Assembly (NCBI RefSeq): GCF_000380645.1
Contig: NZ_AQXZ01000017.1
Coordinates: 558,001-622,000, forward strand
Length of the DNA: 64,000 nt
Source of the DNA: Smaragdicoccus niigatensis DSM 44881 = NBRC 103563
GTDB lineage: Bacteria; Actinomycetota; Actinomycetes; Mycobacteriales; Mycobacteriaceae
Direction: 5' to 3'
The notes beneath the pieces are model-generated. The model ran no database searches. It saw only the letters and a program-made list of their open reading frames with translations, and was not told the origin of the DNA. A program made the position numbers and the translations under genes. This document shows, in pieces, positions 35,451-44,075 of this stretch; the first letter of the stretch is position 1; the number at the start of each line of letters is the position of its first letter.

Positions 35451-36265
35451 TGGAAGCGGACTTTCGCGACCGCGTTCTTGGTGCCGCCAGGGCTGACCAC
35501 CGCGAGATCGCCTGCAGGTTCTCCGATCACGCGGAAGCTGTCGCCCAGAAAGACTGGATGTTGCAGCCGATAGTCGACCGACGTGACCTGCCGATCGCGC
35601 ACGAGTTCGAGCATCAGCAGCACCAACAGGGGCCCGTGGACGACCAGCCCTGGGTAACCCTCGACGTTGCGCGTGTACGGCTCGTCGTAGTGGATTCGGT
35701 GCGAGTTGGCGGTGATCGCGCTGAAGCGGAACAGCAGACTCTGGTCCACGACTGGCGAGGACTGCCAGGTGGCGTCCGGAAGTTCTCCGCTCGGTGCGTT
35801 GAACGAACGTGCGGGTCCATCGCCGCTGCGATAGACGTGATCCTGATCCTCGAGAACGCATAGCTCGCCGTTCTGGCGATACTCGCTGCGCACGGTGATG
35901 AACGCCATCTCGCCGGATCGGCCATGCTTGACCACGGCATTACGAAGACTCACGTGACGATCTGCGGGAACCTCCAGTTCGAGTGGGCGTTCCACCGTGA
36001 CCCGACCGCCGGCAAACATCCGACGGCGATCGGGAATCGGCGGCAGAAAGTGACCATTCGCCGGGTGTCCGTCGAGGCCGATGTCCCGTTGCGCAGGCCA
36101 TTTGAGGAAGTGGAACCAGTGCCACAACGGCGGCAGTAGCCCGTTGTCCGGTGGGGGAGAGTCGAGCAGCGCGGCAAAGTGGCTTGACTCGGCAGATCCC
36201 ATGTCGTCGTGCTCGACGAGGGGTTCGGGGTGCCAGCCGGACAGGCAAGCAGCGAGATCGGTCAT
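35447..36265 (-). CDS. HTD2/mesaconyl-CoA-hydratase-type double-hotdog hydratase
   Basis: A 272-residue MaoC-superfamily hydratase of the HTD2/mesaconyl-C4-CoA and itaconyl-CoA hydratase type: PPLWHWFHFLKW, GRVTVERPLEL, and the active-site helix FSAITANSHRIHYDEPYTRN with HGPLLVLLML after it. It hydrates a C=C of an enoyl-CoA dioate or branched acyl-CoA. The start at 36265 follows AGGAGCCTCGC; the in-frame extension to 36331 is unlikely. It is the first gene of the two-gene unit with the CitE-like lyase, divergent from an ACAD across operator copy C. Confidence 0.87.
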   Translation of the reverse strand: MTDLAACLSGWHPEPLVEHDDMGSAESSHFAALLDSPPPDNGLLPPLWHWFHFLKWPAQRDIGLDGHPANGHFLPPIPDRRRMFAGGRVTVERPLELEVPADRHVSLRNAVVKHGRSGEMAFITVRSEYRQNGELCVLEDQDHVYRSGDGPARSFNAPSGELPDATWQSSPVVDQSLLFRFSAITANSHRIHYDEPYTRNVEGYPGLVVHGPLLVLLMLELVRDRQVTSVDYRLQHPVFLGDSFRVIGEPAGDLAVVSPGGTKNAVAKVRFQ

Positions 36266-36334
36266 GCGAGGCTCCTGACGTTCCGTAGTTCCATGTTCGG
36301 CTTCGCGGAAGCCGGGTCTTGCCTCCTTCACGAA

Positions 36335-36352
36335 ACTTAATTTATATTAGAT
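36335..36352. promoter_or_regulatory. AT-rich operator, copy C
   Basis: ACTTAAT-TTAT-ATTAGAT shares 14 of 18 positions with the palindrome at 21105-21122, including the identical 14-mer TAATTTATATTAGA. It lies between the divergent hydratase/lyase unit (start 36265) and the ACAD-led unit (start 36371). Confidence 0.62.
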
Positions 36353-36370
36353 TCGAAAAGAGGAGGAACC

Positions 36371-37531
36371 TTGTCTGCATTCGTCGTCGACTCTGACGAG
36401 CACAAACTGATCCGCGAGAGCGTCGCCAAGATCGCCGAGAAGTACGGCCAGGAATACTTCCTGGAACGGTCCCGCGCCGGCCAGAAGGTCGACGAACTGT
36501 GGACCGAACTCGGCCAGGCGGGGCTCCTCGGCGTTCACCTCCCAGAGGAGTTCGGCGGAGGGGGAGCCGGCTTGGCCGAACTTCTCGTCGTCATCGAGGA
36601 ACTGTCTGCGCACGGCATCCCGTTGCTACTCACGGTCATCTCGCCAGCGATCTGTGGATCGATTCTCGCCGCTCACGGTTCGACCGAGATGAAACGAGAG
36701 TGGCTTCCCGGCATCGCCGATGGCAGTAAGAAGATGGCATTTGGACTCACCGAGCCGGACGCAGGTTCGAACAGCCACAACGTCACCACCACGGCCCGCC
36801 GCGATGGTGACGGCTGGGTGATCTCCGGCAGCAAGTACTTCATCTCCGCGATCGACGAGTGCGACGCGGTGCTGCTCATTGCACGCGATGCCGACTTCGT
36901 CGGAACCCGGAAATCGCCGCTGTCGATGTTCGTGGTCCCGACCGACGATCCCGGCCTCACGCTGCAGCCACTACCGACCGCCGTTGTCTCCCCAGACAGT
37001 CAGTTCACGGTGTTCCTCGATGACGTTCGGGTCGGCCCAGAGGCGCTCATCGGCGCGGCAGGCGACGGGCTGAAGCAGGTCTTCGCCGGCCTCAACCCCG
37101 AACGCATTCTGGCCGCGGGCATCAGCTGCGGCATCGGCCGGTATGCGGTCGATAAGGCGGTTTCCTACGCCCGCGACCGCGCGGTGTGGTCGACGCCGAT
37201 CGGCGCGCACCAAGGCATCTCGCATCCGCTGGCCGAATCGCACATCGCTGTCGAACTCGCCCGGATGGCTACCTATCGGGCTGTCGAATTGTTCGACGCC
37301 GGTGAACCGGCCGCGGAGGCTGCCAACATCGCCAAGTTCGCTGCCGCGGACGCCTCGCTCAAAGCCCTTGACCAGTCCATTCAGACCCACGGTGGCAACG
37401 GACTGTCGAAGGAGTACGGCCTCGCCGAACTCTGGTTCTCTGCCCGCCTGCTCAAGACCGCGCCGGTGAGCCGCGAGATGGTCCTCAACTTCGTGGCTCA
37501 GACGAGCCTCAACCTTCCTGCGTCCTACTAG
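36371..37531 (+). CDS. Acyl-CoA dehydrogenase
   Basis: A 386-residue ACAD starting at TTG after AAGAGGAGGAACC. Middle-domain FAD contacts are in [16 protein letters not shown]. The C-terminus (QTHGGNGLSKEYGLAELWFS, then SREMVLNFVAQ) lacks the Y-E-G-T-x-E-I-Q block, so the usual catalytic Glu is missing at that site and the enzyme may be one half of a heteromer or a mechanistically different ACAD. It is the first gene of a unit with SDR, phytoene-desaturase-like flavoprotein, ferredoxin, reductase and another ACAD. Confidence 0.9.
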   Translation: MSAFVVDSDEHKLIRESVAKIAEKYGQEYFLERSRAGQKVDELWTELGQAGLLGVHLPEEFGGGGAGLAELLVVIEELSAHGIPLLLTVISPAICGSILAAHGSTEMKREWLPGIADGSKKMAFGLTEPDAGSNSHNVTTTARRDGDGWVISGSKYFISAIDECDAVLLIARDADFVGTRKSPLSMFVVPTDDPGLTLQPLPTAVVSPDSQFTVFLDDVRVGPEALIGAAGDGLKQVFAGLNPERILAAGISCGIGRYAVDKAVSYARDRAVWSTPIGAHQGISHPLAESHIAVELARMATYRAVELFDAGEPAAEAANIAKFAAADASLKALDQSIQTHGGNGLSKEYGLAELWFSARLLKTAPVSREMVLNFVAQTSLNLPASY

Positions 37532-37544
37532 GAGATTCTCGAAC

Positions 37545-38408
37545 ATGCCAGGAGTACAAGATCGCGTTGTCGTCGTCACCGGAGCAGGTGGGGGACTCGG
37601 CCGCGAATATGCATTGCTGCTCGCTCGTGAGGGCGCCAAAGTCGTCGTCAACGACCTCGGCGGGTCCCGCGATGGCACCGGAGCGGGACATTCGATGGCC
37701 GACCAGGTCGTCGACGAGATTCGCGCCGCGGGCGGCACCGCCGTCGCCAACTACGACAGCGTGGCCACCGAAGAAGGCGCCAACAGCCTGATCAAGACCG
37801 CCATCGATGAATTCGGAGCGGTACATGCCGTCGTCAACAATGCCGGAATTCTGCGCGACAGCGCGTTCCACAAGATGACCGTGGACAACTGGGAATCTGT
37901 GCAGCGCGTGCACTTGTGGGGCGGATACTTCGTCAGCCGGGCGGCCTGGCCCTACTTTCGCGAGCAGAAGCACGGGCGCATCGTCATGGCGACGTCGACG
38001 AGCGGATTGTTCGGGAACTTCGGCCAAGCCAACTACGGCGCCGCGAAGGCGGGTCTCGTCGGACTCATCAACACGTTGTCCATCGAGGGTGCCCGCTACA
38101 ACATCCTCGCCAATGCGGTTGCTCCGCTGGCCGCGACTCGCATGACGGAGGATGTCGCACCGCAGGCACTCCTCGACACGCTGCCTCCCGCGCACGTTGC
38201 CGGTGTGGTCGGCTTCCTCGTCAGCGATGAGTGCTCGGACACCTCGACGGTCGTCGTCGCGGGCGGCGGTCGCGTCTACCGCGTTGCGCAGTTCCAGACG
38301 AAGGGCGCCGTATTCGCCTCCCCACCCGGAATCGGCGAGGTTGCCGCCCAGTGGGACCAGATCACCGACCTGTCGAGCGCTGAGCTCGGCTCGAACCCGT
38401 TGGGATAG
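37545..38408 (+). CDS. SDR of the MFE-2/17-beta-HSD4 3-hydroxyacyl-CoA dehydrogenase type
   Basis: A 287-residue SDR with VTGAGGGLGREYALLLAREG, the long insertion NDLGGSRDGTGAG typical of peroxisomal multifunctional-enzyme dehydrogenase domains, NNAGILRDSAFHKM and YGAAK. It likely oxidises an (R)-3-hydroxyacyl-CoA, matching the (R)-specific MaoC hydratase at 24273. It is 13 bases after the ACAD and 3 bases before the flavoprotein gene. Confidence 0.92.
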   Translation: MPGVQDRVVVVTGAGGGLGREYALLLAREGAKVVVNDLGGSRDGTGAGHSMADQVVDEIRAAGGTAVANYDSVATEEGANSLIKTAIDEFGAVHAVVNNAGILRDSAFHKMTVDNWESVQRVHLWGGYFVSRAAWPYFREQKHGRIVMATSTSGLFGNFGQANYGAAKAGLVGLINTLSIEGARYNILANAVAPLAATRMTEDVAPQALLDTLPPAHVAGVVGFLVSDECSDTSTVVVAGGGRVYRVAQFQTKGAVFASPPGIGEVAAQWDQITDLSSAELGSNPLG

Positions 38409-38411
38409 AAC

Positions 38412-39713
38412 ATGACTGACAATAACTTCGATGCCCTGGTCATCGGTGCCGGCGCTGGCGGGCTGCTCACCGCGGCCCGGCTCTCGCACCTCGGATACAA
38501 GACTCTCGTCATCGAACGGCTCGATAAAGTCGGCGGACGCGCATCCACTGACGAGGTCGAAGGCTTCAAGGTCAACAACGGCGCGATCGTCATCGAACTC
38601 GGCGGCATCACGCAGGAGACGTTCGAGGAGGTTGGCGCCAAGTTCGACATTCGCCGACCGCAGCCGCCGATTCTCTACCGCATCGGTAAGAAGGATGTCG
38701 ACGTCACCGGTGGTGGCTGGGGATTCCTCCTGTCGAAGCTGACCCGTCAGGGCGCCAAGCTGGTGACGGGCCTAGGTGCCGCGCGCAACGACAGCGGCAT
38801 GCCCGAGAACGAGATCTCGACCGCGGATTGGGTGCGCAAGTACACGAAGAAGGAATCCGTCCACGGCATCTTCCGGAACATGTGCGGTTCGGTGTTCGCG
38901 GTGGGGTCGGAAGAATTGCCGGCCCGCGTGTTCCTGACGTACTTCACCCGCAAGAGCGCGTTCAAGAAGTTCGGCTTCTGCCCGGACGGGACAATCGGCG
39001 TCTGGAAGGCGCTCGCCGAAGTGATCGAGAACAACGGTGGTTCAGTGTGGCTCGACGCCGAGGTCACTGAGCTGACGCTGACCGACGGTCGGATCACCGG
39101 CGCTTCGATCCGCCGCGGTGGGGAAACCACCGACGTGACCAGTCGGTTCACCGTGAGCGACATCGGTCCGTTCGCGACCCTCGATCTGGTGGGCCGCGAG
39201 AACCTCCCAGCCGATTACGTGGCACAGATCGAACAGGGCAACCGGCCCTGCGCGATGATCTCGGTCAACTTCGCGAGCCGTCGCAAGCTCAGCACCGCAC
39301 CTGGTCTCTTGAGCTTCGCGACCACCCGTCGTCTCTGCTACGTCGCGAACTTCACCGAGCTGTGCCCCGAGATGGCTCCCGAGGGCTGGCACCTCTATCA
39401 GGGCACCGGCGTCCCGAAGCCCTCCGTCGGTGAGTTCGACGAGAAGTCCGAAACCGAGCTCGTGTTGCAAGACCTTCGCGACGAGATCGAGGGCTTCGAC
39501 GAGGCGCGGATTCTGTCGATCAACGTCACGCGCGACGGCTGGCCGCCGCAGCGTGCCGTCGCCGGCTATGACATGCCGTATGCGACGCCTATCCCGAACC
39601 TGTGGAATGTCGGCGATGCGGTCAAGGAGTACGGAAACGGCGGAACGACCGCGTGTGCGGAGACCGCCAAGATCGTCGTGGATGAGATCCACGGCCAGTT
39701 CCCAGTGGAGTGA
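38412..39713 (+). CDS. Phytoene-desaturase/amine-oxidase-like FAD oxidoreductase
   Basis: A 433-residue flavoprotein. The ADP-binding motif is VIGAGAGGLLTAARLSHLGY with the GGRAS continuation (VGGRASTDEV) of the phytoene desaturase/monoamine oxidase superfamily. The C-terminal FAD motif is NLWNVGDAVKEYGNGGTTAC. Relatives desaturate, isomerise or oxidise isoprenoids, but some act on other substrates. Its position directly before the Rieske-type ferredoxin suggests it acts on the same pathway intermediate. A substrate assignment would be guesswork; the isoprenoid flavour of the family fits the DUF2236 and CCO genes in the window. Confidence 0.85.
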   Translation: MTDNNFDALVIGAGAGGLLTAARLSHLGYKTLVIERLDKVGGRASTDEVEGFKVNNGAIVIELGGITQETFEEVGAKFDIRRPQPPILYRIGKKDVDVTGGGWGFLLSKLTRQGAKLVTGLGAARNDSGMPENEISTADWVRKYTKKESVHGIFRNMCGSVFAVGSEELPARVFLTYFTRKSAFKKFGFCPDGTIGVWKALAEVIENNGGSVWLDAEVTELTLTDGRITGASIRRGGETTDVTSRFTVSDIGPFATLDLVGRENLPADYVAQIEQGNRPCAMISVNFASRRKLSTAPGLLSFATTRRLCYVANFTELCPEMAPEGWHLYQGTGVPKPSVGEFDEKSETELVLQDLRDEIEGFDEARILSINVTRDGWPPQRAVAGYDMPYATPIPNLWNVGDAVKEYGNGGTTACAETAKIVVDEIHGQFPVE

Positions 39714-39716
39714 ACA

Positions 39717-39908
39717 ATGAAAATCCTTGTGGACCGCACCAAATGCACCGGTCTGGGTATCTGTGAGTCGTTGGCGCCCGAGCACTTCGAAGTCAACGAC
39801 GAGGGCGAGCTGGTCCTGCTCGATGAGCACGTCACCGACGACACACTCCTGGGTGTCGAAGAGGCAATCGCGGGGTGCCCAACCGCGGCCCTGCGCCTCG
39901 TGCGATGA
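39717..39908 (+). CDS. [3Fe-4S] ferredoxin
   Basis: A 63-residue ferredoxin with three cluster cysteines, C10, C16 (CTGLGIC) and C54 (GCPTAAL); the place of the fourth ligand is Gly13, so a [3Fe-4S] cluster is expected. It is acidic and shaped like ferredoxins of actinobacterial P450 and some Rieske systems. No P450 gene is present, so the likely client is the Rieske oxygenase at 27751. It overlaps the reductase gene by 4 bases. Confidence 0.93.
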   Translation: MKILVDRTKCTGLGICESLAPEHFEVNDEGELVLLDEHVTDDTLLGVEEAIAGCPTAALRLVR

Positions 39909-41119
39909 CGCATCGCCTGGTAGTCGTCGGAGCTTCACTGGCGGGTTTGCGCGCGGTCGAGGCCGCACGCAAGTCCGGATTCGACGGACAGATCACGCTC
40001 GTCGGCAGCGAAGAACACTTGCCGTACGACCGGCCGCCGCTGTCCAAGGCCTACCTCGACGACGCGGAACCGCCGACCGTCGAGTTCCGCGACGAGGTGA
40101 CTCTGCGCGGTGAATTGGCTGTCGAACTCGAATTGGGTATCGCCGCAACCGGTCTCGACACCGATTCGCGGGTGATCGCCCTCGCTGACGGTCGCGAACT
40201 GACGTACGACGCACTCGTCATTGCGACCGGTGCCACGGCTCGAAGGCTGCCGGGCACCGACAGTCTCGTCGGCGTCCACGCATTGCGAACCCTCGACGAT
40301 GCCGCGCAGATCCGGGCTGCTCTGAATGCGGGCGCGAGAACGGTGGTGATCGGCGCCGGATTCATCGGGTCCGAGATCGCTTCCGGCGCGCGGAAGCGTG
40401 GACTACCGGTGACGGTGATCGAAGCGCTCCCCACGCCGTTGATCCGAGCGGTGGGGGAGGAAATGGGCTCACGCCTGGCCCGCTTGCACGTCGAAAACGG
40501 CACTGAACTGCGATGTGGCGCCGGAGTTGAACGGCTCGAAGGAAACGGCCGAGTGGAGTTGGTTGTCCTGTCTGATGGGACGAAAATCCGCGCGGACCTC
40601 GTTGTCGTCGGCATCGGCGCCGTCCCGGCGACGGACTGGTTGCGTGGTTCCGGCCTGAGGATCGACAACGGCATCGTGTGCGATGAAAACCTGTGGACCG
40701 GGACTCCGGGGGTGTACGCGGCGGGCGATGTGGCCAACTGGCACAACCCGCTTTTCGGGCGCCGTATGCGCCTCGAACACTGGACCAGCGCCGCGCAGCA
40801 GGGTGCGTCGGCAGCTCGCAATGCGCTCAATCCCGATGCGGCCAAACCATATTCGACGGTGCCCTACTTCTGGTCGGACTGGTACGGATCGCGCATCCAG
40901 TTCGTCGGGTCCCCGGACGCGGACGAGATCGTCACGATCGAAGACCGCGGCGACCGCCTGACCGCGCTCTACCGGGCGGGCGACCGCCTGTCAGGCGCGC
41001 TCACCCTCAACGGCCAGGCCGACATCATGAAATTCAGCGGGCTCATCACCAAGCGCACGGAATGGGGCGACGCGGTTCGATTCGCCGAAAGCCGCTGCTC
41101 CGCACGCGCGACTGCATAA
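39905..41119 (+). CDS. FAD-dependent ferredoxin reductase
   Basis: A 404-residue oxygenase-coupled NAD(P)H:ferredoxin reductase (BphA4/putidaredoxin-reductase-like). Dinucleotide motifs are VVVGASLAGLRAVEA and VIGAGFIGSEIASG; the second FAD motif is GVYAAGDVANW, and YFWSDWYG near the C-terminus is typical. It transfers electrons from NADH to the ferredoxin encoded just upstream (ATGA overlap). Start 39905 is set by that overlap. Together they form the electron-transfer chain for the Rieske oxygenase. Confidence 0.93.
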   Translation: MTHRLVVVGASLAGLRAVEAARKSGFDGQITLVGSEEHLPYDRPPLSKAYLDDAEPPTVEFRDEVTLRGELAVELELGIAATGLDTDSRVIALADGRELTYDALVIATGATARRLPGTDSLVGVHALRTLDDAAQIRAALNAGARTVVIGAGFIGSEIASGARKRGLPVTVIEALPTPLIRAVGEEMGSRLARLHVENGTELRCGAGVERLEGNGRVELVVLSDGTKIRADLVVVGIGAVPATDWLRGSGLRIDNGIVCDENLWTGTPGVYAAGDVANWHNPLFGRRMRLEHWTSAAQQGASAARNALNPDAAKPYSTVPYFWSDWYGSRIQFVGSPDADEIVTIEDRGDRLTALYRAGDRLSGALTLNGQADIMKFSGLITKRTEWGDAVRFAESRCSARATA

Positions 41120-41130
41120 GCGAGGACGAT

Positions 41131-42288
41131 ATGACCATGCTCAGCGAGGACGAACTGCTCGTCGTCAAGACCGTTCGGGATTTCGTCGACCGCGACGTCC
41201 GGCCCGTCGCGCACGACCTCGAGAAGGCCAACACCTATCCCGAGTCCCTTATAGACCGCATGAAAGAACTCGGGATCTTCGGGCTGGCAATCCCCGAGGA
41301 ATTCGGCGGAACGCCGGTTTCGATGCCGTGCTATGTCGGCGTCACCGAGGAACTCGCGCGTGGCTGGATGAGCTTGGCGGGTGCGATGGGCGGGCACACT
41401 GTCGTCTCCAAGTTGCTCGTCACCTTCGGGACCGCGGCACAGAAGGAGAAGTACCTGCCCAAGATGGCGAGCGGGGAGATGCGGGCCACGATGGCCCTCA
41501 CCGAACCGGGTGGCGGTTCAGACCTGCAGGCAATGACGACGATCGCACGCCGTGACGGCGACGAGTACGTCGTCTCGGGTTCGAAGACATGGATCAGCAA
41601 TGCACGCCGCTCCGGACTGATTGCGTTGCTGTGCAAGACCGACCCGAATGCCCGGCCGCGGCACAAGGGCATCAGCATCCTGCTGGTCGAGCACGGTCCT
41701 GGACTGACGGTGTCGCGAGATCTGCCCAAGCTCGGCTACAAGGGCGTGGAGAGCTGCGAGCTCGCGTTCGACGGCTACCGCGCTCCGCTCGATGCGGTGC
41801 TCGGCGAAGAAGAAGGCCAGGGCTTCGCCCAGATGATGAAGGGCCTGGAGACGGGCCGCATTCAGGTCGCATCCCGGGCGCTCGGTGTCGCGCAGGCGGC
41901 CTTCGACGACTCGTTCAAGTACGCGCAGGAGCGCGAGACATTCGGTCAGCCGATCTGGAAGCACCAGTCGATCGGCAACTACCTCGTCGACATGGCGACC
42001 AAGCTCACCGCCGCCCGGCAGTTGGTTCTGCACGCCGCGCAGCGAGCCGAATCGGGTCAGCGATGCGACATGGAAGCCGGAATGGCGAAGTTGTACGCGT
42101 CGGAAGTTGCCATGGAGGTTGCTCTCAACGCAGTGCGTATCCACGGCGGCTACGGCTACTCCACCGAATACGACGTCGAGCGCTACTTCCGCGACGCACC
42201 GTTGATGATCGTGGGCGAGGGGACGAACGAGATCCAGCGCAACGTGATCATCAGTCAGCTGATCAGCCGGGGCGGGCTGAGCCACTAA
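41131..42288 (+). CDS. Acyl-CoA dehydrogenase with canonical catalytic Glu
   Basis: A 385-residue ACAD. FAD segment MALTEPGGGSDLQAM, and the C-terminal GEGTNEIQRNVIIS retains the catalytic Glu of medium-/short-chain type ACADs; IHGGYGYSTEYDVERYFRDA is standard. It is expected to form a homotetramer that makes a trans-2-enoyl-CoA, passing electrons to ETF. It follows the ferredoxin reductase by 11 bases, with GCGAGGA as ribosome site, and ends the unit begun at 36371. Confidence 0.93.
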   Translation: MTMLSEDELLVVKTVRDFVDRDVRPVAHDLEKANTYPESLIDRMKELGIFGLAIPEEFGGTPVSMPCYVGVTEELARGWMSLAGAMGGHTVVSKLLVTFGTAAQKEKYLPKMASGEMRATMALTEPGGGSDLQAMTTIARRDGDEYVVSGSKTWISNARRSGLIALLCKTDPNARPRHKGISILLVEHGPGLTVSRDLPKLGYKGVESCELAFDGYRAPLDAVLGEEEGQGFAQMMKGLETGRIQVASRALGVAQAAFDDSFKYAQERETFGQPIWKHQSIGNYLVDMATKLTAARQLVLHAAQRAESGQRCDMEAGMAKLYASEVAMEVALNAVRIHGGYGYSTEYDVERYFRDAPLMIVGEGTNEIQRNVIISQLISRGGLSH

Positions 42289-42314
42289 CCAGCGGGGTTG
42301 CTCACTGCCTGCCT

Positions 42315-42974
42315 TTAGTTGTCCTGCAGAGCATTTCGCTCGGTCTCGAGACGGAGCGTTTCGGGACTGAGCGGCGCGACCAGTACGGCGACAACGAGGT
42401 CGATGAGGTGGCTGATGAACAGCCGATCGTCGGTGTGTGGACCACTTTGAGCTCGACGCCCGAGTTCGATGAACGTGAATCTGATGGCGACGAATCGGCG
42501 ATGCATCCGTACCGCTTCGGGCTCGAGGAGCGGCCCAATCAGCGACCGCCAGCGGAGAAGGCTGTCGTTCGATTCAAGATCATCGGTGGGCAGCTCCGGC
42601 CTGGGGTGGTTCGCCAATTCGCCGAGAATCTGCAGGTACTCCCGGCCCCCGTCGGCACCGTCTAGCTTTGCCGACAGTGGTCGGACAAGTGCTGCCACCA
42701 AGGCGCGGATATCGGCGTTACCCCCGGCTTCGTACGCATCCATCAGCGTGTGCCGGGCCACCTCGACCGCGCTGTTGTGCTTGTCGAGGATGGCTCGCAG
42801 TAATCCGGCGCGATCGCCGAAGTGGTATTGCAGTGCCGTTGTATTGCGAACTCCGGACGCGCGCAGGATCTCCCGCAGTGACACCCCGGTGATGCCTTGC
42901 TCTGCGAAAAGTGTCGCCGCGGTGGCGATCAGACTCTCGCGGGTATTGGTCGCTCGTTCGGCAGTCTCTGACAT
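42315..42974 (-). CDS. TetR-family regulator
   Basis: A 219-residue TetR protein: ATLFAEQGITGVSLREILRA in the HTH and NTTALQYHFGDRAGLLRAIL as recognition region; the ALQYHFGDR wording belongs to a TetR subgroup with longer C-terminal domains. It is convergent with the preceding ACAD and divergent from the kinase/ACAD/FadE5 unit, with a palindrome at 43000-43015 between them. It most likely controls that three-gene unit. Confidence 0.9.
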   Translation of the reverse strand: MSETAERATNTRESLIATAATLFAEQGITGVSLREILRASGVRNTTALQYHFGDRAGLLRAILDKHNSAVEVARHTLMDAYEAGGNADIRALVAALVRPLSAKLDGADGGREYLQILGELANHPRPELPTDDLESNDSLLRWRSLIGPLLEPEAVRMHRRFVAIRFTFIELGRRAQSGPHTDDRLFISHLIDLVVAVLVAPLSPETLRLETERNALQDN

Positions 42975-42999
42975 TGGTTCATTCAATCATATTGACTAT

Positions 43000-43015
43000 T
43001 AATGCGTATGCATTA
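43000..43015. promoter_or_regulatory. TAATGC-GTAT-GCATTA palindrome
   Basis: Perfect 6-4-6 inverted repeat between the divergent TetR (start 42974) and the APH-like kinase (start ~43026). Overlap with possible upstream start codons of the kinase argues for the ATG at 43026. Confidence 0.6.
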
Positions 43016-43025
43016 TGGTGAGTTC

Positions 43026-44075
43026 ATGCCAGACATGGACTTCTCCGCGATCGCGGAGTGGATGAACGAACAGGGATTGCCGGATGGTCCGATCGTCGAG
43101 GTCGAGCCCCTCAAAGGAGGCACGCAGAACCTGATGTACCGGTTCCGGCGTGGCGGCGAGGCTTACGTATTTCGGCGCCCTCCGATGCACCTGCGGGCCA
43201 AGAGCAACGAGGTTCTGCGCCGAGAGATGCGGGTATTGGGCGCGCTCGAATCAACTCCGGTCCCCGCTCCGCGACTGATCGCCGGATGCGCGGACGACAG
43301 CATCCTGGGCGGCGCGGTGTTCTACCTGATGGAGCCGATCGACGGATTCAACCCGGCCACCATGCTTCCCGCGTTGCACGCCGGCGACCCCGCGATTCGA
43401 CACCAGATGGGACTGAACGCGGCAACCGGCATCGCCGCACTTGGCGCCGTCGACTACGAGGCGGCTGGGCTGACCGACTTCGGCAAACCCGACGGGTTTT
43501 TGGAGCGTCAGGTCGGCCGCTGGATGAGCGAGCTCGAGTCCTACAACGCTCTCGACGGCTACGCCGGCCCGCAAATCCCCGGACTCGAGAAGGTTGCAGC
43601 CTGGCTCGAGGCGAACCGTCCGGCCGACTGGCAGCCCGGCATCATGCACGGCGACTGCCACCTGGCCAACCTGATGTTCGCGTATGACGGCCCAGCTCTC
43701 GCGGCGATCGTCGACTGGGAGATGTGCACCATCGGAGACCCACTGCTCGATCTCGGCTGGCTCCTGGCTACCTGGCCCGGCTCGGATGCGATCGGAGTCT
43801 TGGCCGGTTCGATCAGCCTGGCGGGCGGGCTCCCGTCGCCTGCAGAACTCGTCGCCCACTACGCAGAACACAGTGACCGCGACCTGTCTGCCATCGACTG
43901 GTACGCAGTCCTGGCCTGTTTCAAGCTCGGCATCGTCCTGGAAGGCACGCATGCCCGCGCATGCGCGGGCAAGGCGCCCGTCGCGACCGGCGACTTCCTT
44001 CACTCGCTCGCACTCGGCCTCTTCGGCCGCGCGCAAAAACTGATCGGAGACACTCATGTGGGACTTCACCACTGA
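43026..44075 (+). CDS. APH-family kinase associated with an acyl-CoA dehydrogenase
   Basis: A 349-residue aminoglycoside-phosphotransferase-fold kinase. The catalytic loop is MHGDCHLANLMF (about residues 208-219) and the metal-binding Asp is in IVDWEMCTIGDPLLDL. Antibiotic resistance is unlikely. In mammalian ACAD10/ACAD11 the same kinase fold is fused to an ACAD and handles 4-hydroxy acids via a phosphorylated intermediate; mycobacterial FadE36 is of this type. Here the kinase frame overlaps an ACAD of that type by 20 bases, as separate proteins. The start is uncertain between 43002 and 43035. Confidence 0.88.
   Translation: MPDMDFSAIAEWMNEQGLPDGPIVEVEPLKGGTQNLMYRFRRGGEAYVFRRPPMHLRAKSNEVLRREMRVLGALESTPVPAPRLIAGCADDSILGGAVFYLMEPIDGFNPATMLPALHAGDPAIRHQMGLNAATGIAALGAVDYEAAGLTDFGKPDGFLERQVGRWMSELESYNALDGYAGPQIPGLEKVAAWLEANRPADWQPGIMHGDCHLANLMFAYDGPALAAIVDWEMCTIGDPLLDLGWLLATWPGSDAIGVLAGSISLAGGLPSPAELVAHYAEHSDRDLSAIDWYAVLACFKLGIVLEGTHARACAGKAPVATGDFLHSLALGLFGRAQKLIGDTHVGLHH

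Noticed and set aside
43026-44075. Aminoglycoside resistance gene
   Set aside because: APH fold is present but the overlap with an ACAD of the ACAD10/11 class points to a metabolic kinase.
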